Part shown: one piece after another, positions 49,241 to 61,124 of the stretch
How the letters are laid out: the number at the start of each line of letters is the position of its first letter
Numbering within the stretch: position 1 is the stretch's first letter
Assembly (NCBI RefSeq): GCF_010093815.1
Contig: NW_022985563.1
Coordinates: 437,446 to 501,445, forward strand
Length of the DNA stretch: 64,000 nucleotides
Direction: 5' to 3'
Source of the DNA: Pseudovirgaria hyperparasitica
Lineage: Eukaryota; Ascomycota; Dothideomycetes; Acrospermales; Acrospermaceae
Notes under the pieces: model-generated
What the model saw: only the letters and a program-made list of their open reading frames with translations
Told to the model about the DNA's origin: nothing
The model's database searches: none
Translations under genes and position numbers: made by a program

Positions 49241-51661
49241 TCAAGCCTTCTCCTCACCCTCTTTTTTGCCAGCGTCATTGGGGGCCTCACCCTCGCCTTC
49301 GCCTTTAGACTTGACATATTCGTCATACACGTTCATAGCTTCATCAACCTTGGCACGAAGAGCGACCTCGTCGTTAATCCTGCACAGTGTTAGTGAAATT
49401 GTCCAAGTGTTTAGGTAGATATGGACTTGACTTACAGGTTGATGAGCTCGGTATTGTCCATCTCCAACAACATACCAGTGATCTTACCAGCCAACTCGGG
49501 CTGCTGAGTGTGGATCTTGGGGTACAGAGCCTCACCGAGCATCTGTTTCTGAGTCTGTGGTGGAGCAGCGTTCAGAGCGTTGACGTCAACACCATCAACA
49601 GGGGGCAATGGTCCGGACTGGCCAGTCTGACCAGGGGCAGGACGACCTTGGGGAAATCCAAGACCACCTTGGCCTGAGCGTCCATTTTGCTGGAAACCAC
49701 CACGGCCGCCTTGACCGGCTTGCTGACCACCACGCATGCCTGGAACCATCGGAGGCATCTGAGGCATGCCAGGAGCACCACCCATTGGACCACCACGACC
49801 ACCAGAACCACGACCGCCCATAGCAGCGGCTTGTACTTGAGCGACCTGCTGCAGGTACTGAGGGTTCATGTACGGAGGGAAGGCGCCAGGAGGCATGTTT
49901 GGTGGCATACCATACATTGGTGGCATTTGCTGGCCGTTGGGGCCGCCACGTCCACCTTGTTGAGGACCACCAGGGAAGCCAGCTCCGCGTCCTCCTTGTC
50001 CTCCGCTCGGCATTACGGGGAATGGCATCTGACCACGAGCATTCGGAGGCATGAAGCCCTGCTGACCAGGAGGGAAGAACATCTGGGGTTGAATGAATCC
50101 CTGGGTGGGCATGCCACCGGCGACAGCAGCCTGCTGTTGGAGACGAATTTGATTACGAGCTTGGATGGTGGCCTCGAGCTATGGCATCATGGTTAGCAAC
50201 AGAGACTAAAGTGCGCTTTCAGAGTTTGCAACGTACCTGACTCTTGCGCACATCCTTACGCTGAGCGAGAGCAACGTATAGAGGCTTGCTCTCAAACATC
50301 TTTTGATTCATCTCGGTAACAGCCTTGGTAGCCTCATCAGGATTGCTGAAGCACACGAAGCCGAAACCTTTGCTCTTGCCAAGAATCTTCTTCTCGCCCT
50401 TGATGGTGACCTTGTCCTTCTCCTTGGTGTCCTTTGACTCGTCGCCTGAGCCTTCCTTCTTGTCTTCGCTCTCTTCGTCTTTCTTTGCCTCATCCTTCTC
50501 AGTCTTTGCCTCGTCCTCATCCTTGTTTTCCTCAGCCTCAGCACCATCAGCGGGGAGAGTGTCACGCATGACCTTGGCGGAGGTAATGTTGCCGTATGGC
50601 GCAAACATATCGCGTAGCTTATCATCATCCACATCGTCATTGAGGTTTTTGACGTACAGATTAACGCCCTGGTACTTCGACTGCTTCTCAATACGGGCAG
50701 CCTCATATTGCTTACGGAGCTCCTCCTCACGTTCGTGCTTCTTCTGCGCACGGCCCACGTACAGCTTCTGACCCTTAAAGTCAGAATCGTTCAGTGTGTC
50801 CACTGCGACAGAAGCATCCTCGTGCTTGATGAAGTTGACGAAACCAAAGCCACGGCTCTTACCAGCATCATCAACAGCCAAAGAGGCGGAGGTGATAGGA
50901 CCGTGCTTCTCGAAAAGAGCGCGGAACTCTTCCTCAGTAGCCTCTAGATCAATGTTCTTGACGTAGATGTTGGTGAAATTGGCCTTCATCTCCTCAAACT
51001 TGCTCATGCGATCCTTCTTAGGAATATGGTGACCAACGAAAACCTTCTTCTCGTTCAACAACATACCGTTGACATGCTTGATGGCATTGGTGGCTGCCTC
51101 GGCAGTCTCGTAGTGAACGAATCCGTAACCCTTGGAGTTGCCTTGCTCATCCTGAGCGACCTTGCAACTGAGGATGTTGCCAAACGCGGCAAATGTATCG
51201 TGGAGAGCCTTGTTGTCGATAGCAACATCCAGGTTTTTGATGAAGACATTTCCTTGACCAGTCTTGCGCAGAGCTGGGTCACGCTGGGACCACATGATGC
51301 GGCAGGGCTTTCCTTTGATGACAGTGTAGTTGAGCTCCTCCAAAGCCTTCTCTCCGTCCTCGGAAGAGTTGTAGTTGACATAAGCGTATCCGAGAGAGCG
51401 ACGAGTAACGGCGTCACGGCAGACACGAATCGAAGCTACCTGGCCGATGGAGGAGAAGAGCTCGAACAACATGGCTTCGGTGACAGAAGGATCGAGCTCG
51501 CCCACGTAGAGGGAAGCAGAGTTGTGATGGGCAGAGGAAGGTGCTGCAGAGGTGGGAGTTGGCACCTCAGAGCCGGAAGGCGCACCGACATTGGTGTTGA
51601 TGCTGGCACCGTTGGGACCGGCCTCAGCGGGCGCCGGTGAAGTAGAAGCTTCAGCAGACAT
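49241..51661 (-). CDS. pab1: Poly(A)-binding protein (Pab1)
   Basis: Three exons, 51661-50237, 50178-49436 and 49379-49241, encode 768 aa; introns are 58 and 56 nt. Pab1 coats mRNA poly(A) tails and promotes translation and regulated decay. Four RRMs are visible: [60 protein letters not shown] and [20 protein letters not shown], each followed by its RNP1 octamer. RRM4 carries a highly charged insert of about 55 residues (roughly 373-428) between its second and third strands. A Gly/Pro/Gln/Met-rich linker leads to the C-terminal MLLE domain ([29 protein letters not shown]), which the last intron interrupts. The final exon is required to finish the domain. The linker and RRM4 insert fit Pezizomycotina PABPs. 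Confidence 0.96.
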
Positions 51662-52583
51662 GTTTCTTTTCTTTGTGTTGACGTCGTTAAAGACTGAGTG
51701 GGCGATAAGATCCTGCGGAGGGAGGATATTGTCAAGAACAGAGAGCGTGCGAAGGTGAAGACCGAGTGCTCGCGTTGGCGAAGACGGCGGTCAGAATCTC
51801 AACGTGAGGGATTTGGCTTTTCTGTTCTTTACGGGGGGTTTTTTTTTTGCAAGGACGGGTTTTCGACGGTTTTCTGGAGGGGATGGGGCAAAGAGAGACT
51901 TCGCAGACTCTCCGGAGGATAGGCTTGACAAAGCTTGAAGATGTGGTTTTTTTTATGATTTTGGGGGTGGAGAAAAAGTATCAGGCGGTCGCGAAGTGCG
52001 TCTTGTAAGAATTCGGGTAGTCACGGGACCTGGCGGGAATTCGCGCTAGCCGCGAAAATTCAGTGAGGGAGCCCCCGGCCGCTAGCAGAGAGGGGGTGGG
52101 GGTGCATTTAAGCGAGCGAAAACAACATCACCGTCGTCATCATCGTCAGCATTCACTTGTGTAAGGGGTGTTGAACAACAGAGTTCATTCTCTTATGATA
52201 TCCACGTCTGAAAGGACCAGGCTCAAACGAAAGAAATCAGTTTAAAGGCCCTTGTCACTGTACACTGGGATTGGCTCACGCCGCCACATGCAAACAGCTG
52301 CTCAGGGGTTTATTCACATGCACACTGGGTAAGAGCTGGTCAGTGTGACAAGTTGTTACGTGGCATCATTATGACCCATGTCTCAATGTTGATAGCTTAG
52401 AGTATCTATCATACAAGTGCCATCATGCTATCAAAGACACTATTCCGCATCTTTAAACAGTAACGCCGCGCTCGTTAACATAACGTGATACCTTATGTTC
52501 CCATATGTAAAGTATGTACCACAATGGATCTCCAAATATACAATGAGCCGGATGTGGGTATCGTGCAATCGTCTTCTTTGCCT
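51662..52583. other. Intergenic region, PABP promoter side
   Basis: 0.9 kb holding the upstream region of PABP and the 3' flank of the next minus-strand gene. Pyrimidine/purine runs and a T-tract at 51840-51848 are present; no gene is seen. Confidence 0.5.
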
Positions 52584-55500
52584 CTACTCCTGGAGGCTCT
52601 CATCCCATCCACCGCGCTCCATCAGGAAGCCTTCTACACGCTCTCGACACTCCTCCAAGCCCGTCCCTAGCGCATCTCGCCACTGTCCCTCTACCACCTC
52701 AACCTTCTCCTTCAAATCCAGTGTCAGTCTCGCCTCTTCATCTTGCCTAATGGCTTGCATCTCGGCTTCCACCGTCGCATGATCTTCCCCGGCCATATGT
52801 CTTTGCATCTCTAGCAGACGTGTACTGGCAGCCATCACGCCATTCTTGACCTCATGAAGGAGGCAGAATAGATTTGTCTGCGATTCGATGAATTGATACG
52901 CAGACTTCCTTGCATGATCGAGCAGCGAGTACAAATACTGCATAGGAAAGTCGTAGTAGGACGGATTTTCGCTGTACTCCTGAAGTGGGATCAAGATCTG
53001 AAAATCCTCAAGATCCTGCGGTACCTTTTGGACCACGGTAAGAAGTCCCGGAGCTATGTCCCAGAAGGCAGATAGCTGATCCTCCACACCGCGAGATACG
53101 TTCGCCTCTACGATCCTGAGGAATTCTTCAAAGCGTCTGAGGGTGTCTTTCTCGAATCCGACCTTGCGCTCTTGTGCATCTTTGGTAAAGAAGGCATCGA
53201 CCTCTTTGGCCTTATCTTGATTGCCTCCCATATCGTATGGGATCAGTACGTACTTCTTGTAGTATTCGTCTCGCTCTCGCTCAACTTCAAACAGATCCCG
53301 ATGAAGTTGCTCGCGCACCTCGAAAAGCCACTTTAGAAGAGTCAATTTCTCGAGTAGCTCTGGTTGCTCATCTCCTTCTTCCTGCGTTTGATTGGGATTT
53401 GACTCATGCGCTAGATCCTTCCTCAGATGATCAATTGAGGCTGTAGCCTTGGTGACTCTCTCTGAAAGCAACGCATTCAATGGGCCGTATACTTCTTTTT
53501 TATAGCCGTCGAATTCTGCCTTTGCGCATTGCTGGCTACGCTGCACTTCTTGACTGTCGAAATTGGCTTCTGCTTTGGCTGCATCGGCAAAGCTCATATG
53601 TCCCGAACGTATTTGGTCCTGTATATCGAAACGGAGATGGTTCCGTCGTTCTGCTGCTGCTGTGCGCTCTTGCTCTCGAGCTGACGCTACCCGGGATTTG
53701 AACTCATCTTTAATTGGGTTCACACTATCGAAATCGCTCAAGCTGCGTAGAACAGCACGAATAGAGGCTAAATCAGGATGGTTATTGTTGACTGCGGGGT
53801 GGTGACGAGGGTATGGCGGTGGAAGGGTGACTAGCCGAGAAACGTCAAGTTTATATGGGTCTGGAGTCGCTGGTGCAGAGTGGGTGAAGAACTGGTATGA
53901 GTGCGCAGATTGCGGGAGCTGTTGTTCGTGTAGGCCGAACTTCTCTGGCGGATACTCATTCGGACCAAGACCTGCATAGTCAATGCTAGGCCCTGGAGTA
54001 CCACTATACGGTGGTGTGCTCTCTCCATCCCACTGGAGATGTTCGCGAACTTCCTTGGGAAGACCCATATACTTTGACTCACGCTTCGATCGTTCTAGCT
54101 TCTTACCGCCTCTGCCTACTGATCCATTGGCGCTTTCTTCCCACCATCGACTGGCGGACCGTCCTCGAGAATCTTGCTCGTCTGGTACAGTGCTCACTGC
54201 CATACTTGGTATGGGTGATAGGCATGGTTGGAACCCTGTGTGATGCGGGTTCTCCCCACGGCTCTGTTGACTCGAAACACTCGCTGGTGAGTCTGGCTCA
54301 CCGCGGGCAAACGTTGTCTTCGTAACTGCTGGGCTAGGGGTTGGGAAAGGAGAGGAAGGTGTCGCAGACCGCCAATGAGATGCTGATAGAGGTGCCGTCT
54401 GGCTAGGGGTAGCGGATCGCCGTCCTGTGCCATTATATGAACGCCACATGTCCCGTGTAAGGTCGAAAATTTCGCTAGCCATGCTATCAAATGCCGCTGA
54501 ATATTGATCACGCCGTAATCGAGATTCTGCAACAATAAATTCGGCAAACATTTCAAGACGCTCTTGGTCGGTTTGAGCATTCCTTTCCCTGTCAACAAAA
54601 ATCCGATGCCTCTCGATAGCAGCTTCGGCGAAGAGGGCACCTTCTGAAGACTTAGGTCGGTTTATGGCACCAGCAATGGCCGTAGGTGTTTTCGTCATAC
54701 CAGCAGAAGGTGGACGAAATGGCGAGAGTGGAGCCTGCATCGAAATATCCTCATTGGGAACATGGAGAATGTGCGATATAGGTCGATCCAAGGCATGTAG
54801 CCTCGGTACCCCAAGTCCGGATGCGGAAGGCTCCATATGTTGCGATATGGGTGGTGTAGGAAGCGCTTTTGGAGGCACTGCCGGATTTACGGATCTTCCC
54901 TGTACCGCTTTCCCGGAGGCCTTGTCTACAGTTGGGGAGAATGGAGGAGTCGGCGCAAAAGACTCTGGCGACATCACTCTGGCCGATGGGTCTGCAGTCC
55001 GGGGCGTGGAATGAGACGATGACGGTTCGGCTTCAAGAGAGCTCTTCTTCGTCAGAAACCCTGGTGATGGCATCCCTCTGCTGCCTGCGCTCCTCGGTGT
55101 ACCCTTTGTGATGGTACGTCTCCGGCTAAGAGCGCTACCTATCGAGTCTAAAACTAAATCTGCAGGTTTGGCAGATGTGGATGGGCTGGCAGCTTGTTGC
55201 ATGTCACGAGCCCAGGGATTATTGTTTTGCTCAACGGCCGTCGGAGGCTCCCCAATGCGCTCTCTCGCAGCTCGGCTTTCATTCCTGCGTTCTCTAATTC
55301 CTCTGGCGCTTGGATCACGTTTGGCTGTATTACGGTCCAGCACACTAGGGAACACGTGTGCGGTGTGAGGCTCAGAAATTCGGCTCCCTGAAGCTGTACT
55401 TCCTTCGCCATTAGTATTGGAGTTCCAGTCCGAGCCTGTAACGGAAGTTCCAGTCTCAAGACGAAGGCCTCTTGCAGCGGGTGACTTTGAACGCCTTCGA

Positions 55501-56846
55501 GCGTCTTCCTCAACCCAATCCGCGGGCGTTGGCGGTACAGGTCCAAGCATTGTGCCTGTTTGAGGTGGTCTTCTAGTAGGGGGCCCAGGAAGAGGGATTG
55601 TGCCTCCAGCGGCGGATGAGGAGGAAGGAAAGTGATCTGGTGTCCTACTCATACTCTGTGACCGCGAATTGGTCGGTGGTGGTGGACCTGGAGGTGGTGG
55701 AGGCAGAGCCGCCCCAGGAGCTGAAGCCTGCACGGGAGACTCCGTACTACCACTTCTCCTAGACGGCCCGGCGATGCCAATTGCACCAGTGGATGCAGCC
55801 CTCCTCGCTGCAGGTGCTCGAACGTCCATGTTATAGAATTCACGCTCGTTGATGATGTGCTGGGTGCCTCGACTGGGTCCTCAATTAGTCGTCATACCTA
55901 TCAAAGAATCCAACTTCACAACGGCACTTACTGCTGCAAGTCTGGCGTCCGCATTAGGGCATCTGTAGTACCTTGCCGGAGTGATTCCATGTTGCTCGGC
56001 CCTGCTATTATCTCTGGTGCCTTATCTTTATGCCTGGACATCAGACTGAAGAAGCCTCGGTCGCCTTTGGGGCGTGACGAAGACCTATCTCGCCCGGGCG
56101 GCGGAGGGAAAGATGCACCAGCCAGTTGTGGGGTTGTATGTGCCGATATAGTTCTGTTTTGCTCCGGCGTCCTCGAACTGGATGCAACCGCTGGGCTATA
56201 TTCAGCGTGCTGCGATCCCCCAGGCGACATAATGTTCTGTACAGATGCAAAGACATTGTTCGCGTTGTGGTGGGTCGGGCTGGCAGCATGGGCCATATTG
56301 GGAGAATATGGAGGAGGAGGAGAGGGCATTGAAGCTATATTATTCACAATCAGCATTTTCCCAGCGTCTACGCATGAGGATCGGCGACATACCCTCCATT
56401 CCTGTCAGACCATCCGACCTCACAGTAGATTGAGGACTTGACCGTGGCATGAAAGTTCCACTGGTAGGGCCATGCCTCCCCCATTCTTGTGGATTGTACG
56501 ACGACACCATGGCTGTCGCGCTCCGGCAGCTCATAGGCGACTGGGAGCCTCTCGAGGAAGACGACGGCAGCGTGGTAGCAGAGGCTGGCGAGAAGACTGA
56601 CGGGGTATATGGGGAAAGCGGAGTGTTTATGGAGACGGCCGAGGCGGGTGTAGGAGGTTGTAAGAAAGTCCCGTGCTGCGCGCCTATTGTGGTAGTTATG
56701 GAAGGCGGCTGTTGTACAGCTATGCGCCGTAATGGAGACGGCTGTGCGGTACGATACAACGGCGATGAAGATATGGCAGGAGAGGTAGGATTAGGCGGGG
56801 GACCTGGAGGAGGAGGATAGACATTCCTTTGACTAGCGCCGTGCAT
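52584..56846 (-). CDS. Conserved-looking proline-rich / coiled-coil protein of unknown function
   Basis: Three exons, 56846-56393, 56334-55932 and 55872-52584, give 1381 aa; introns are 58 and 59 nt and the phases (1, 2) close. I do not recognise the family. The first 900 or so residues are low-complexity and disordered: MHGASQRNVYPPPPGPPPNP, many PPPP and Ser/Thr-Pro runs, and RS-like patches. A short ordered helical block lies inside (SEGALFAEAAIERHRIFVDR, then EMFAEFIVAESRLRRDQY and FDSMASEIFDLTRDMW). From about residue 960 the protein is long-helical and charged (FKSRVASAREQERTAAAERR; LEKLTLLKWLFEVREQLHRD; LYSLLDHARKSAYQFIESQ). This suggests coiled coils and a scaffold or cytoskeletal role, but that is inference. 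The third exon's acceptor was chosen by phase; the more obvious CCCAG 15 nt on breaks the frame. Confidence 0.75.
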
Positions 56847-58030
56847 CTGGAGAAGCCTCGAGTGGCTGTCGCGAATGCGCGAATCCGAATTCACGGTTAT
56901 ACTGTGCTGTGGGAGGGTCTGCTTGAAGGAACAATTGTGGGCGTTGAGTCGTCTGTGGGTACGGGGTTTCTGTGATGGGGGCCATCTGATGGGGCGTCTG
57001 CTTAAGCCCTCAAGGATTGTCAAACGGAGATGCTACACAGATGGTATAAGCAGGACAAGCTTCTGCCTTGTAAGCCTATACACCACACCACACTGATGGG
57101 CCGATGAGTGATAGTGACTGCAGCAGTAGAATGCAGCGATTGGATGGACAGCCTCAAGCTTCTCCTCAACCTCTGTAGTCAGTGGAAAGGCTTCAAGCCC
57201 GTTTCTATTTTGGAGGTCTACTCCATGCACTAGCATGCTCATGGCTGGGGCACGCGAATACAGTGGCTTCATTGAGCGAATCAAAATGCTTGGGCGTGCG
57301 TTCGGCATTGGCAGGGGTGCAGGGCACCATGCATATCTCCAGCGCCGGCGCTTAGCTTCTTGGTCCTCTGTCACTTTGTGCTTGAGGTGCTGATGCTGGT
57401 GCCGATATTACGGCGGCCGTTGTGTTCAACGAAGATATGCTGTGTAGCAAGATAAACGGCACACGCGTATATACGGGTCCAATGTAAGAACGTTCTGTAG
57501 TGACGCCGCATGAGGGAAAATAGGAGGGCGGACCTGAAAGACAGGTTGGGATATCGATAGTAATCAGATCCTCGGCCAGACTAGACCCGTTGGAGTCAAT
57601 TTCTGGCGGGGTGACACACGGATGCTACACGTTGATTGGTGTGTTGGGTCAGCCGTCTATATATAGATCTTCCCGCAGCTCACGTGGATGTATCCTTCAG
57701 ATCCGTAAATATACGGTCAAAGAATTAAGAGTCTACTGCGAAGTAACCATCATCACTGTCACCAAATACACAGCTTATAGCCTTCTAGACCTGCAGTTCA
57801 CACAACGTGCTAGAATCCTGCGCATGAGTGATTTCGAGAACTCAAAAGCCATTAGGTTGTATCTAAGTGTAGATTGTAGGTAGCTCTGCACGTTGATCAG
57901 GTTGTAATGATGTTGATTTAGGCTATGCTATTATGAGTGTGTATGTCGCAATGCAATCATCATGTCAACCCTCTGCAGTGTGTACCAACCACCCGTCTTA
58001 CCAGAATGCCCCACACACTTGTCCGGATTC
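56847..58030. other. Intergenic region between two minus-strand genes
   Basis: 1.2 kb. A 113-codon minus-strand frame (57033-57374) begins MTEDQEAKRRRW and could be an upstream exon or small gene, but it lacks a domain and a clear splice link. Otherwise nothing is visible. Confidence 0.4.
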
Positions 58031-59221
58031 TTATTTCTGGTACTTGTTGTAGGTGTCAATCACCTTTTGCACTTCGTCATAACTGCCCAGGAAGATGCCG
58101 GACCGATCGTGAATATGCTCGGGCGGAACCTCAAGCATGCGCTGCATCTTACTATTGACAGCCTGACCACCAGCTATACATTCGTTAGCAAGCGGCATCC
58201 TATAAGCCGAGACGGAACTCACCATTTTCAAAAACCATAGCCATAGGAGCGCATTCGTACAGAATACGAAGCTTTCCCTTGGGGCTCTTCTTGTCTGCTG
58301 GGTACGCAAAGATACCTCCGTACAATAGAGTACGGTAAGCATCTGCCACCATGGAACCGATGTATCTCGCGCTATATGGCTTGCTCGATTCAGATCCCTT
58401 GAGGCTGTTGACCCACTCCTTGATCGGCTCTTCCCAGTAAAGACTGTTACCCTCATTCACCGAATAGATCGCGCGCTGCTTCGGAACCTTCATGTCGGGA
58501 TGGGTCATGATGAACTCGCCCAGCGCATTGTCCATGGTGAAGCCAGTGACAGGACCGTCCTTTGTGGTAATGACTAATTGCGTCGAGGCTCCATACATGG
58601 TAAATCCACTAGCCACCAGCTCCGTTCCAGGTTTCAGGATCTCTTCTTTTGTCCCCTGCGCCCCTGGCTCGAGTCTATAGATGCCGAAGATTGTACCGAC
58701 CGATACACCTGCGTCTAGATTGGACGAACCGTCGATAGGATCGCAAACGACAGCATATCTGGCATCTGGAAATTCATCAAACTTGATGACCTCCTCCTCC
58801 TCCTCCGAGACCAACATGCGTACTCTTGCACAGCTGCGCATCGCGCTGATGAACAGATCATTTCCAATCACATCAAGCTTCTTCTGATCGTCGCCCGTGG
58901 TATTTGATGAGCCCGCAAGACCAGTGAGCTACAGGCACTGTTAGCATCATGTCCGCACAGCTGCAGACTGTACGACGTACGTTGATGAGGGTAGCACGTC
59001 GAATGTAATATGCTATGCTTTTGAATGCAAATTGTAGGGCGTGGCAGAGTAACCTGAGCTCAGTGGTCAGTCTGTAGAACTGACTCAAGATGAGCGTCAA
59101 CATACGTGAAGTCTCCAGTGGCTTCTTTGTGTTTGGTTTGCTCCTCGGTCAGGAAGCGCGTGAGAGTGACAATGTCGGTGTTGACCTTTTCCGTCGGAGC
59201 TCCATTTCCGTTCGTTGCCAT
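58031..59221 (-). CDS. fbp1: Fructose-1,6-bisphosphatase
   Basis: Four exons, 59221-59106, 59053-58981, 58928-58223 and 58173-58031, give 345 aa; introns are 52, 52 and 49 nt. The enzyme hydrolyses fructose-1,6-bisphosphate to fructose-6-phosphate, the committed cytosolic step of gluconeogenesis. The N-terminus carries the allosteric-site segment VTLTRFL and GLAGSSNTTGDDQKKLDV. The Mg2+ site is intact (VCDPIDGSSNLDAG), as is the signature GKLRILYECAPMAM with the following ENGGQAV. The C-terminus ends IFLGSYDEVQKVIDTYNKYQ. Length equals yeast Fbp1 within a few residues. Residue 2 is Ala rather than Pro. A CCGN7CCG motif lies 282 bp upstream of the ATG. Confidence 0.97.
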
Positions 59222-60199
59222 GATTGCGAGTTTAATGGTCGTTGGGGTCTTTCAGGGAAAAGAGAGAGAGGAGAAAGCGATGATATTAAGATTTAGTACA
59301 GATGTCAAAGTGAAGCTTCAGATGATTCAGAAGAGCCTCGGGTGTGCGGATTAATCTGCTACGGCCTTGGAGTTTCTGCAATTACTTCAAGTATGTGCGA
59401 GGTGAGTTATGGAGGTTGGTATGGACCCGATCGTGGTGTAATGAAGAAGCAGCGAGCCGATTGTCTCATGATTAAGTATCCCGAGGTCAAACTTGTACCA
59501 GGCCGTGATTTGCCGTTCTCGTGAGAGCGGAGTGTACTGCTACAGAGTGCCAGATGACGACGATAGGTGGAGCGTTCTGATTGCGGGGCAGATTAGCTCC
59601 TTGAGGTCTCTGCAGTGCTTTCTCCCGACATCTCCCGCTATTCGGCCGGCTTCATAGCGATAAATGGCGCATCGTCTTGAGACAGCGACGGTCATGTATC
59701 AATATCATAGATGAGAAGACATTGGAGTGAAAGGAGTCCGCCATTGCTACCCTAGCACCACTCAAGTTTAATCACAGACATCGGGATCAAGTGCTCGCGT
59801 GTTCATGACCTCCAGAAGCGGTAAGGTCTGATCGACTCGGCACAGCACCGTCCTGCTGGGAAAAAGACTACATGAGCGTGCCAACCATTAGCATATTCTG
59901 TGTCAGCAGGCTCATCGATTCGTGGAATGAGGTTGGCATAACGATTATTGCTGAGAAGTCATTGGGATTCAGGCTACAACAAAGCCAACGTGGGTGTTGG
60001 ATCATTTCAGGGAGAGCCCTGGCAGGGAGAAGTGTGTAAGCTAGGCTCGAAAGAGCAAGGGAGCTATGGCCCAGCTAGCCTGCGCCGGGGAACAGCCGTA
60101 GTTCAACCGTAGTAGCGAAACTTTTTCTCGGTTACCAATTCGTCTACAAAGCTCTTCTTCACCAGCCCATCTTCAATACACATCTCGCCATGCAACTAT
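59222..60199. promoter_or_regulatory. Divergent promoter region, FBP1 / snoRNA host gene
   Basis: About 1 kb separates the FBP1 start codon from the first recognisable splice donor of the plus-strand snoRNA host. The host's transcription start must lie in its right-hand part, probably after 60080, but no exact signal is seen. The left half holds the CCGN7CCG site. Confidence 0.5.
59503..59515 (+). promoter_or_regulatory. CCGN7CCG motif (AcuK/AcuM type)
   Basis: CCG, seven bases, CCG at 59503-59515. This is the spacing of the binding site described for the paired zinc-cluster activators AcuK and AcuM, which control gluconeogenic genes including fructose-1,6-bisphosphatase in Aspergillus. The match is exact, but a motif with six fixed bases turns up by chance about once in 2 kb. 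Confidence 0.45.
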
Positions 60200-60224
60200 G
60201 TAAGTACAGCTACTTCTCGTCTTT

Positions 60225-60312
60225 CCTTTCTGATGATTTGTACAACCGCAAACTAGAGTCTTTGACCTCCAAAGAGGAATGAAACTCATCGCACACGTCA
60301 GTCTGACTACTG
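60225..60312 (+). ncRNA. snR78: Box C/D snoRNA, snR78 orthologue (25S Um2421)
   Basis: C box CTGATGA at 60230-60236 and D box CTGA at 60303-60306. The guide CAAACTAGAGTC (60249-60260) pairs over 12 nt with the 25S segment GACUCUAGUUUG. With D' TTGA at 60262-60265, the fifth base upstream (A60257) faces U2421, the site of yeast snR78. No second guide target was identified before the D box. First of six in the host gene. Confidence 0.92.
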
Positions 60313-60501
60313 TCGCTTCACGAAAACATTTTTTCTATTACTGCAAAGTCGTCAACTGACAATTTCTCTAGTTCGCATCCGTGACGCGTCGACTTCCTCG
60401 CGCTGATGTGATCTGACAGATCTCTTCGCATCTATTAGGTGCGAAGAGTATGAGCTTTGTAAATGTAAGTCTCTGATACCCTGCCATGATAATATTTACC
60501 C

Positions 60502-60596
60502 TCGCGATGATGACGTGTGAGCATTGCTCGCTGGAAATTACCGACCGAGTAGACTTCGGTCTCTCTGAGGCACAACAAAGGCTGTATCTGAGCTTC
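60502..60596 (+). ncRNA. snR77: Box C/D snoRNA, snR77 orthologue (18S Um578)
   Basis: C box ATGATGA at 60507-60513. The guide AATTACCG (60536-60543) pairs with 18S CGGUAAUU in the conserved 530-loop region. D' CCGA at 60545-60548 places U578 at the fifth position. The helix is only 8 bp, then a mismatch, so this is the weakest of the six on pairing alone; order and position support it. Two D box candidates exist, 60565-60568 and 60588-60591; the second puts D 64 nt before the 3' splice site like its neighbours. Confidence 0.82.
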
Positions 60597-60707
60597 AACT
60601 ATGTCACCTACTGTTCTGCATAATTGGTTGACGGTGTACTGACAAGATGAATTAGGTCGCAACAAGGCTCGCTCTTATACGGTATGGCCATCTTCTGCTC
60701 CTCGAAT

Positions 60708-60800
60708 ACTACGTGATGAATGGCACTGGGCTCCGAACTCTAGAATGAAAAGGATATGCCATACTGCGACAGGCCTAGAAAACCTCGTCCACTGATATCT
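60708..60800 (+). ncRNA. snR76: Box C/D snoRNA, snR76 orthologue (25S Cm2197)
   Basis: C box GTGATGA at 60713-60719 and D box CTGA at 60792-60795. The guide GCACTGGGC (60723-60731) pairs with 25S GCCCAGUGC. D' CCGA at 60733-60736 sets the fifth base opposite C2197, the yeast snR76 site. The second guide region before D has no target I can name. Confidence 0.91.
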
Positions 60801-60930
60801 GCCTTGTGTCTGCGACATGTCGACGGTGTTTATTATTCATGGAACTGACGTCGCGTCAGGCATCGCGTTGAACACACCGCGCATGAAACCTCTTTACAGT
60901 GTAAGTCATGTGCACCACCTCCACTCCTCC

Positions 60931-61022
60931 TCTACGTGATGAACATCTAGATGACGAGTCTTATCTGGATTTTCCAATGCAGACACCACTTTTTTAATAA
61001 CCATTCATGCCAACTGAAATGA
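60931..61022 (+). ncRNA. snR75: Box C/D snoRNA, snR75 orthologue (25S Gm2288)
   Basis: C box GTGATGA at 60936-60942 and D box CTGA at 61014-61017. The guide TAGATGACGAG (60948-60958) pairs over 11 nt with 25S CUCGUCAUCUA. D' CTTA at 60960-60963 points to G2288, the yeast snR75 site. A second guide, CCATTCATGC just before the D box, pairs over 10 nt with 25S GCAUGAAUGG and would point to about C2308. Confidence 0.9.
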
Positions 61023-61124
61023 AACTGTTCTCCTCGGCCTTTATCGCTCTTCAAGCACTGACGCTGACATGTCGAAAGAAGTCTAGACCATTGGTGTAAA
61101 GTATCTCTCCTTCCGATTGCGCGC

